Source of the DNA: Streptomyces sp. WMMC500
GTDB taxonomy: Bacteria; Actinomycetota; Actinomycetes; Streptomycetales; Streptomycetaceae
Direction: 5' to 3'
Assembly: GCF_027497195.1 (NCBI RefSeq)
Contig: NZ_CP114905.1
Location: 5,653,001-5,717,000 of the forward strand
DNA: 64,000 nucleotides
Shown here: piece by piece, positions 59,224 to 64,000 of the stretch
Layout of the letters: every line of letters starts with the position of its first letter
Numbering within the stretch: the first letter of the stretch is position 1
Made by a program: the position numbers and the translations under genes
Notes under the pieces: model-generated
Database searches by the model: none
Told to the model about the DNA's origin: nothing
Seen by the model: the letters and a program-made list of their open reading frames with translations, nothing else

Positions 59224-59604
59224 GGCGGCGACGCTACGTCCGCCGTGGCCCGGCCCGTAACGGCCGCGGGCCCTAGGTCTCCGTAGGTCTGCGGACCCAG
59301 GCACCCCACCCGCGCTTTCCGGCCGCAGGGAGCAACCAGAACGCCGCGCGTGCCGTCTTCACAGAGGAAGAGCAGTTCTGGAAGGCGCTGGCCAGGGGGA
59401 GGTCACGATGCCGGATGTGACGGGCGTCTCACGGACCCGCGGCGGCGCGCACCGGTCCAGGACGCGGCCACTCGCCGCCCGCCCCCGGCCTGACCAGGCC
59501 CTCTCCGGCCCGTACGGCGCTGAGTGCGGCGCTCCGCACGGCACCGGAACCTGCCTTGAGGCGGGGCAGGATACTGCAAGATCCGGAAAATCGGTGTACC
59601 CGAG
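59224..59604. other. Intergenic stretch upstream of the sigma gene
   Basis: No gene recognised. Open frames here lack ribosome sites. Sequence becomes less GC-rich from about 59560 toward the promoter at 59605. Confidence 0.4.
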
Positions 59605-59631
59605 GGGAATTCTGTCCTGATTCTCTGCGTT
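59605..59631 (+). promoter_or_regulatory. SigR-type promoter of the sigma gene
   Basis: GGGAAT (59605-59610), an 18-base spacer (59611-59628) and GTT (59629-59631) match the SigR consensus GGAAT-N18-GTT. The gene begins about 70 bases downstream. In S. coelicolor the HrdD gene is known to have a SigR-dependent promoter, which supports both calls. Confidence 0.75.
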
Positions 59632-59703
59632 GGACAGGGTGGAAACGGACACCCGGTAGGTGTCGGACCACCGGTTAAGGAACTCACTCGCAAGGGAGCA
59701 CGC

Positions 59704-60723
59704 ATGGCAACCCGTGCCGTCGCCCGGCGCCAGGCCGAGACCCCGGCCGGCGCGGCAAGCAGCGCCCGCGGCGCTCGCGCCAAGAGCGGCGAGATCGCCG
59801 ACCGCGACCTCGTCGGGATGTACCTCGACGAGATCGCGCGGACGCCGCTGCTCGACGCCGCGAAGGAAGTCGAGCTCTCCCTGGACATCGAGGCCGGCGT
59901 CTACGCCGAGAAGCTGCTCGCCGGCGAGGCGAAGCCCGAGGCGGTGGACGCGCCGAGCGCGTCGGCGAACCGGGAGGAACTCGAAGCGATCGTGGCCCAG
60001 GGCGAACGCGCCAAGGACCTCTTCATCCGCTCGAACCTCCGCCTGGTCGTCGCCGTCGCCCGTCGCTACCCGCGCAGTGGGCTGCCGCTCCTCGACCTGA
60101 TCCAGGAGGGGAACGCCGGCCTGGTGCGCGCCGTCGAGAAGTTCGACTACAAGAAGGGCTTCAAGTTCTCCACGTACGCTACGTGGTGGATCCGCCAGGC
60201 CATCACCCGCTCCATCGCCGACCAGTCCCGGACGATCCGGCTGCCCGTCCACCTCGTCGAGGAGCTGGGCCGGATCCGGCGCGTACAGCGCGAGTTCAAC
60301 CGCGAGCACGGCCGTGAGCCGGAGCCCGCCGAGGTCGCCGCCGAGCTGGGCTCGACGCCCGAGCGCGTGACGGACGTCCTGGACTGGGCCCGCGACCCGG
60401 TCAGCCTCAACATGTCGGTGGACGACGAGGGCGAGACCCAGTTCGGCGACCTGCTGGAGGACACCGGCGCGGACTCGCCGGAGGACTCCGTGCTGGTCAT
60501 GATGCGCCGCGAGGAGCTGGAAGACCTCATCGGCCGGCTGGAGCCGCGGACGGCGTCGATCATCAAGGCGCGCTACGGCATCGAGGACGGGCGCGAGCGC
60601 ACGCTGACCGAGGTCGGCAAGCAGCACGGCCTGACCCGCGAGCGGATCAGGCAGATCGAGAAGCACGCGCTGGTCGAACTGAAGAACCTCGCCCGCGACA
60701 CGGGCTTCGAGTCCGCGGCGTAA
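59704..60723 (+). CDS. hrdD: Group 2 primary-like sigma factor (HrdD-like)
   Basis: The 339-residue sigma-70 factor starts at the ATG at 59704 with MATRAVARRQ, as I recall for S. coelicolor HrdD. Region 1.2 is DLVGMYLDEIARTPLL. Region 2 is FIRSNLRLVVAVARRYP then KFSTYATWWIRQAITRSIADQSRTIRLPVH. Region 3 follows to about residue 250, and region 4 is ERTLTEVGKQHGLTRERIRQIEKHAL. There is no long region 1.1, so it is a group 2 (non-essential) factor. The SigR-type promoter suggests induction by thiol-oxidative stress. HrdA cannot be fully excluded. Confidence 0.9.
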   Translation: MATRAVARRQAETPAGAASSARGARAKSGEIADRDLVGMYLDEIARTPLLDAAKEVELSLDIEAGVYAEKLLAGEAKPEAVDAPSASANREELEAIVAQGERAKDLFIRSNLRLVVAVARRYPRSGLPLLDLIQEGNAGLVRAVEKFDYKKGFKFSTYATWWIRQAITRSIADQSRTIRLPVHLVEELGRIRRVQREFNREHGREPEPAEVAAELGSTPERVTDVLDWARDPVSLNMSVDDEGETQFGDLLEDTGADSPEDSVLVMMRREELEDLIGRLEPRTASIIKARYGIEDGRERTLTEVGKQHGLTRERIRQIEKHALVELKNLARDTGFESAA

Positions 60724-60735
60724 CGCCGCACCCCG

Positions 60736-60768
60736 AGCCCTCGGTGTCTCCCCCCGGCGCCGAGGGCT
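60736..60768. terminator. Terminator of the sigma gene
   Basis: AGCCCTCGG (60736-60744) and CCGAGGGCT (60760-60768) form a perfect 9-base stem shortly after the sigma stop. Confidence 0.7.
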
Positions 60769-60804
60769 TCCCCATGCCGCGGCGCGGGCTTACGGGCCGC
60801 GGAA

Positions 60805-60957
60805 TCACGGGCCGATGGCCGCATCGGTCATGTAGGCCGCGGACGCCAGCGCGAGGAGCAGAAAGACCCCCGGGAACGCGATGTTGTAGAAGACCCGGGC
60901 CCTGACGTGCGCGCCGACCGCGCCGACGAAGAACAACGTCAGGCCGGCACCCGCCGC
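60805..60957 (-). pseudogene. DoxX C-terminal remnant
   Basis: On the minus strand about 50 residues read GLTLFFVGAVGAHVRARVFYNIAFPG then FLLLALASAAYMTDAAIGP to a stop at 60805. This is the C-terminal part of a DoxX-family membrane protein, usually about 120 residues. No start or N-terminal half was found beyond about 60957, where sequence becomes that of the ECF remnant on the other strand. Deletion or inversion of the missing part is likely. Confidence 0.65.
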
Positions 60958-60960
60958 GAC

Positions 60961-61488
60961 ACCCGGGTGGCGGAGATCCTCGGCACCAGCCCGGCCAGCG
61001 CGAAGAAGCACGCGAGCCGCGCCCGCGGCCGCATCGAGGGAACCGAGCCCCCGCCGACGACCACGCCCGCCGCCACGCCCGCCGCCACAACCGCTGCCTC
61101 CGCCAGCGCCGCCGCCTTCCTCGCGGCGGCCGCCGGCGGCGACATCGACCGCCTGGTCACGCTGATGACCGACGACTGCGTACGCACCGCGGATCCGGCC
61201 CTTCTGCCACCCGGTACGCCGACCACCGTCAGAGGCGCCACCGCGGTGGCGCGGGAGACGACGCACTTCAGCGCCAGAATCAGCGCAACCACCCGCCTGC
61301 TCGTCGCCGGCCGGCCCGCGCACGTCATCGCCCCGGGCGGCCACGCGCTGGCCACCGTCGGCATCACCGTCCGGAACGGCCTGGTCAGCCGCATCGCCCT
61401 CACCCGCATCCCGGCCGGGACCCCGCTCGCCCTGCCACCGGCAGCACCTGACGCGCCGCCGCCGGCCACGCGAGGCCCACGCCGCTAG
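60961..61488 (+). pseudogene. ECF41/SigJ-type sigma factor remnant
   Basis: The plus frame reads TRVAEILGTSPASAKKHASRARGRI, the second helix-turn-helix of sigma region 4. A SnoaL-like domain follows (AAFLAAAAGGDIDRLVTLMTDDC, PTTVRGATAVARETTHF, LATVGITVRNGLVSRIAL). This is the C-terminal half of an ECF41 (SigJ-like) sigma factor of about 300 residues. Region 2 is missing. The left edge meets the DoxX remnant near 60958. A GTG at 60967 could still start a short product of unknown use. Confidence 0.7.
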
Positions 61489-62714
61489 GCGATGCCGTAG
61501 AGGTCGCCGTACGACGGGAAGACACCGCCCGGGCCGTCGACGCTCTCGGCGGCGCGGAGCGCCTTGGCCATGGCGCGGGTCAGGACGTCCGCCCCGGCCG
61601 CGAACACCTCGTTGAGGGCGCCGGCTTCCTGGTGCACCGCGAAGGCCGGGTCGGCGGCGACGTCGTCCGGGGGCAGCAGCGGCCGGGCGCCGGTGGCCAG
61701 GGCGAACACGGTGTCGCCGTCGGAGAGCAGGTGCGCGGGGCGTACCGCACGGGCCAGGCCGTCGTGCGCGGACCCGGCCAGCTTCTGGGCCTGCGCCTTG
61801 CCGAGCGCGGCGTCCGTGGCGACGACGGCCAGCGTGGTGTTCAGCGGCGGCCGGGCCGAGGCGGCGAACCGGCGGGCGGTCTCCTCCCGGGCCGCCGCCA
61901 ACCGCCGCAGGGCGGCGGCGTGCACCTCGCCCGCGGGCCGGCTGCCCGCAGCGACCCCGCCGGACGCCGACGCGGCCTCCCCGGGACTCCGAGGGTCCTC
62001 CCGCGAAGAACCCCCGGGGGGGACCCCCCGCCCCCCATCCCCACCCCTTGCTTCGCCACGCGCTGCGACGCGGCCTGCGGCCCCGCCGGCATCGCCGTAC
62101 AACTCGGCGTAGAGCGCGCCCGTGGCCGGATCGACGCCCGAGCCGGCCGCGTTGACGACGGCCAGCGCCGCGACCGTGGTGCCGGACGGCAGGACGACGC
62201 TCGCCGAGCCCACCCCGCCCTTCATCGCCCCGCACACGGCGCCCGTGCCCGCGCCGACGTTGCCCTGCGCGACCGCGGCGCCGACGGCGGAGGCCGCCGC
62301 GGCGGCAGCGGCCTCCCGGCCCATGGCGGCGTCGGGGCGGGCCCGGAAGTCGCCGCCGCGGCCCAGGTCGAACAGGGCCGCCGCCGGCACCACCGGGACC
62401 ACCTGCGCCGGATCTGGCCCCACCCGGAAGCCGCGGCCCCGCTCCTCCAGCCAGGCCATCACGCCGGAGGCGGCGGCCAGCCCGTAGGCGCTGCCGCCCG
62501 TCAGCACCACCGCCTCCACCCGCTGCACGATGTTGCGCGGGTCGAGGGCGTCGGTCTCCCGCGTGCCCGGCCCACCTCCGCGTACGTCCACGGAGGCGAC
62601 GGCGCCACCCTCCGGGGCGAGCACCACCGTCGTCCCGGTCAGCCACCCGTCCCCGGTCCGCGACGCGTGCCCGACGCGCACCCCCGCCACATCCGTGATC
62701 CCGTCCACGCCCAT
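61485..62714 (-). CDS. P1-family peptidase (DmpA-like)
   Basis: The 409-residue protein starts at the ATG at 62714. It has GITDVAGVRVGHA and NIVQRVEAVVLTGGSAYGLAAASGVM near the start, NVGAGTGAVCGAMKGGVGSAS in the middle and the self-processing site PPLNTTLAVVATDAALG. There a Thr after Asn would become the N-terminal nucleophile of the small subunit. A low-complexity insert with VPPGGSSREDPRSPGE (about residue 235) is atypical. DmpA-like enzymes cleave N-terminal amino acids from amides or peptides. The stop overlaps the ECF remnant by four bases. Confidence 0.87.
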   Translation of the reverse strand: MGVDGITDVAGVRVGHASRTGDGWLTGTTVVLAPEGGAVASVDVRGGGPGTRETDALDPRNIVQRVEAVVLTGGSAYGLAAASGVMAWLEERGRGFRVGPDPAQVVPVVPAAALFDLGRGGDFRARPDAAMGREAAAAAAASAVGAAVAQGNVGAGTGAVCGAMKGGVGSASVVLPSGTTVAALAVVNAAGSGVDPATGALYAELYGDAGGAAGRVAARGEARGGDGGRGVPPGGSSREDPRSPGEAASASGGVAAGSRPAGEVHAAALRRLAAAREETARRFAASARPPLNTTLAVVATDAALGKAQAQKLAGSAHDGLARAVRPAHLLSDGDTVFALATGARPLLPPDDVAADPAFAVHQEAGALNEVFAAGADVLTRAMAKALRAAESVDGPGGVFPSYGDLYGIA

Positions 62715-62821
62715 GCACCGCACCCTAACCGCGCCCCGCCGGCGGACCGCAGCACCGCCCGAGCACCGACCACGGCCGTCTACGGGGCCCTCACGGCACG
62801 CCGCCGCGTACCCTGGTGCGT

Positions 62822-62980
62822 ATGAGCACCGAGCCCGAGAACCCGCTCGTCTTCGACGATCCTCTGACGGAGCGGAGCCGGGACGACACCGACGAGGGCT
62901 GGGGGGACCGGCCCGCCGCCGAGGGGAGCGCAGCCGACCTGGCCCGCTTCCTCGACGAGAAGCCCCCGCACCACATCTGA
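62822..62980 (+). CDS. Small acidic protein of 52 residues
   Basis: A short frame from the ATG at 62822 to the TGA at 62980 encodes 52 residues. It begins MSTEPENPLVFDDPLTERSR and ends ADLARFLDEKPPHHI. It is acidic with a helical C-terminus and has no membrane segment. Similar short proteins occur next to P1-peptidase and mscL genes in Streptomyces, as far as I recall. It is divergent from the peptidase gene and convergent with mscL. No ribosome site is strong, but CCTGGTGCGT precedes it. Function unknown. Confidence 0.55.
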   Translation: MSTEPENPLVFDDPLTERSRDDTDEGWGDRPAAEGSAADLARFLDEKPPHHI

Positions 62981-62990
62981 CCCCGCGGCC

Positions 62991-63503
62991 CTACCTCTGG
63001 CTCGGCAGCGTGCCACCGTCGCGGTGCGGCGCCGGGCCGTTCCGCTGGGCCACGAGTTCGTCGCGGATCTGCGTCAGCAGCTCGATCTCCGTGACCTCCG
63101 CGGCGCTCGCGTCCACCGGTGTCTTCGCCGCCTGCCGCTCCCTGAGCTTGTTCATCGGCAGGATCATCGCGAAGTACACGACGGCCGCCGTCACGACGAA
63201 CGTCAGCGTCGCGCTCAGCACCGGGCCCCACAGGATCGCGACGCCCTTGGTGACCTCGCCCTCCGGGCTCGTCGTGCAGACATCGCTGAAGCAGGAGTGG
63301 TACTTGTCGAGGTTTCTGGAGCCGAAGAGGCCGACGAGGGGGTTGATGACGCCCTTCACCACCGCGTTCACGATGCTCGTGAACGCGGCGCCGACGACGA
63401 CGGCGACCGCGAGTTCCATCACGTTCCCGCGCATCAGGAACTGCTTGAACCCGGCGATGACGCCCTGACTTTCCGAGGCGCTCCCGGCACCCTGCGTGCT
63501 CAA
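62991..63503 (-). CDS. mscL: Large-conductance mechanosensitive channel
   Basis: A TTG at 63503, eight bases after GAGGAAGGG, is the likely start, giving 170 residues. The first segment is FKQFLMRGNVMELAVAVVVGAAFTSIVNAVVKGVINPLVGLF, the conserved MscL pore helix with its Gly/Ala face. The second is VLSATLTFVVTAAVVYFAMILPMNKL. A charged C-terminal bundle of about 50 residues follows. MscL opens on membrane stretch to release solutes during osmotic downshock. The extracellular loop is slightly longer than in E. coli. Confidence 0.92.
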   Translation of the reverse strand: MSTQGAGSASESQGVIAGFKQFLMRGNVMELAVAVVVGAAFTSIVNAVVKGVINPLVGLFGSRNLDKYHSCFSDVCTTSPEGEVTKGVAILWGPVLSATLTFVVTAAVVYFAMILPMNKLRERQAAKTPVDASAAEVTEIELLTQIRDELVAQRNGPAPHRDGGTLPSQR

Positions 63504-63617
63504 TGCCCTTCCTCGCTTCACTCTCGACGGGTCGGCCGACCCAGCTAGGTATGGCAGAGATACGGAAGGATTGTCCAATCCTCCCCCACCTGCCGGTGAC
63601 GATCCGCGCAAGCGTCG

Positions 63618-64000
63618 TCATCGCAGCGTCACCGCCAGACGTTCGCCGGCCGCACCGGCCAGCGCCGCGGCCGCGGGCCGGGGTACCGACAACACCACCA
63701 GCGTCCCGTCGTCCCACCCCGTCGACTCCGGCGCTCCCGGGGGCCATTGCGCCTCCGGCGCTCCCGGTGCCCCCGGTGACAACGTCCCGTCCGGCGCCTC
63801 GGTCGACTCCGTTGCTCCCCATGCCCCTGTCGCGTCCGTCGCCCCCTCCGTCTCCGCGGCCCCCGTCTCGTCCGCCCCCCGCTGCACGCCGGGCGCCTGC
63901 GCCGCCCCCGGGATGTGGGTCACCCGGGCGGCGCGCGCCACGACCCGTGCCGGGCCGCCGTCCTCGCCGCCGGCGGCCAGCACGTCCACCATGTCGCCCG
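63618..64000 (-). CDS. CpaB/RcpC-like SAF-domain protein, C-terminal part (runs off the right edge)
   Basis: The minus frame is open from 64000 to a stop at 63618. It starts in-frame with GDMVDVLAAGGEDGGPARVVARAARVTHIP, the end of an SAF/CpaB-type domain found in pilus-assembly-like proteins of Streptomyces. A low-complexity Thr/Ala/Glu/Pro stretch follows (GADETGAAETEGATDATGA), then TLVVLSVPRPAAAALAGAAGERLAVTLR. The N-terminal part is outside the window. Such genes often lie upstream of mscL. Function as a pilus protein is not proven here. Confidence 0.7.
   Translation of the reverse strand, partial: GDMVDVLAAGGEDGGPARVVARAARVTHIPGAAQAPGVQRGADETGAAETEGATDATGAWGATESTEAPDGTLSPGAPGAPEAQWPPGAPESTGWDDGTLVVLSVPRPAAAALAGAAGERLAVTLR

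Overview
The window is high-GC actinobacterial DNA, most likely from a Streptomyces or close relative. Evidence includes GC-rich third codon positions, frequent GTG starts with ATGA/GTGA overlaps, a WYPDP-type DUF2510 protein, PucR-type regulators, a complete Mce operon and a HrdD-like sigma factor with a SigR-type promoter. Strand usage and spacing are those of a chromosome, with a decayed mobile element at the left.

Region 1 (1-9,973) is the tail of a degenerate actinomycete integrative and conjugative element (AICE) in a tRNA-Arg(CCU) gene. It holds an IS5-family transposase running off the left edge, a truncated Spd/DUF2637 spread protein, an FtsK/TraSA-like conjugal translocase with two small operon partners, a GntR-type regulator with two DNA-binding domains, an XRE-HTH/DUF5919 regulator next to a Nudix protein (the class that includes pSAM2 Pif), and an integrase broken by frameshifts beside the tRNA. 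Between the Nudix gene and the integrase lies a polymorphic-toxin tip, probably a GIY-YIG/URI nuclease. It is split by a 981-bp insertion sequence that left a 5-bp target duplication, and it is followed by an intact, lower-GC immunity gene.

Region 2 (about 10.0-18.1 kb) is an island of redox enzymes and small regulators: quinone oxidoreductase, HxlR regulator, a fused luciferase-like monooxygenase/FAD oxidase, a second luciferase-like enzyme, a Gfo/Idh/MocA dehydrogenase, an aldo-keto reductase and a MarR regulator. A roughly 55-bp segment next to the tRNA is repeated at its far end.

Region 3 (18.2-25.8 kb) carries a Tat-exported beta-helix protein, a DUF2264 protein, a secreted DUF6351 hydrolase and a DUF2510 membrane protein. 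Region 4 (26-33 kb) is a lipid cluster: acyl-CoA ligase, thiolase, high-molecular-weight FabG, MaoC dehydratase, TetR regulator and SCP2 sterol-carrier protein.

Region 5 (33-54.1 kb) is the Mce lipid-import locus. Two paralogous PucR regulators and three secreted proteins precede an operon of the Mkl/MceG ATPase, two YrbE permeases, MceA-F and Mce-associated proteins, ending in a lytic transglycosylase. A two-part promoter is repeated with the same spacing upstream of the first secreted protein and upstream of mkl. Lipid import by Mce and processing by Region 4 enzymes are plausibly linked.

Region 6 (54.1-64 kb) is mostly core: OsmC peroxidase, TetR/MFS efflux pair, DODA-type dioxygenase, questin-oxidase-like protein, HrdD-like sigma factor, a scar joining DoxX and ECF-sigma remnants, a P1-family peptidase, a 52-residue protein, MscL, and the end of a CpaB/SAF-like protein. 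No CRISPR array or rRNA was seen.
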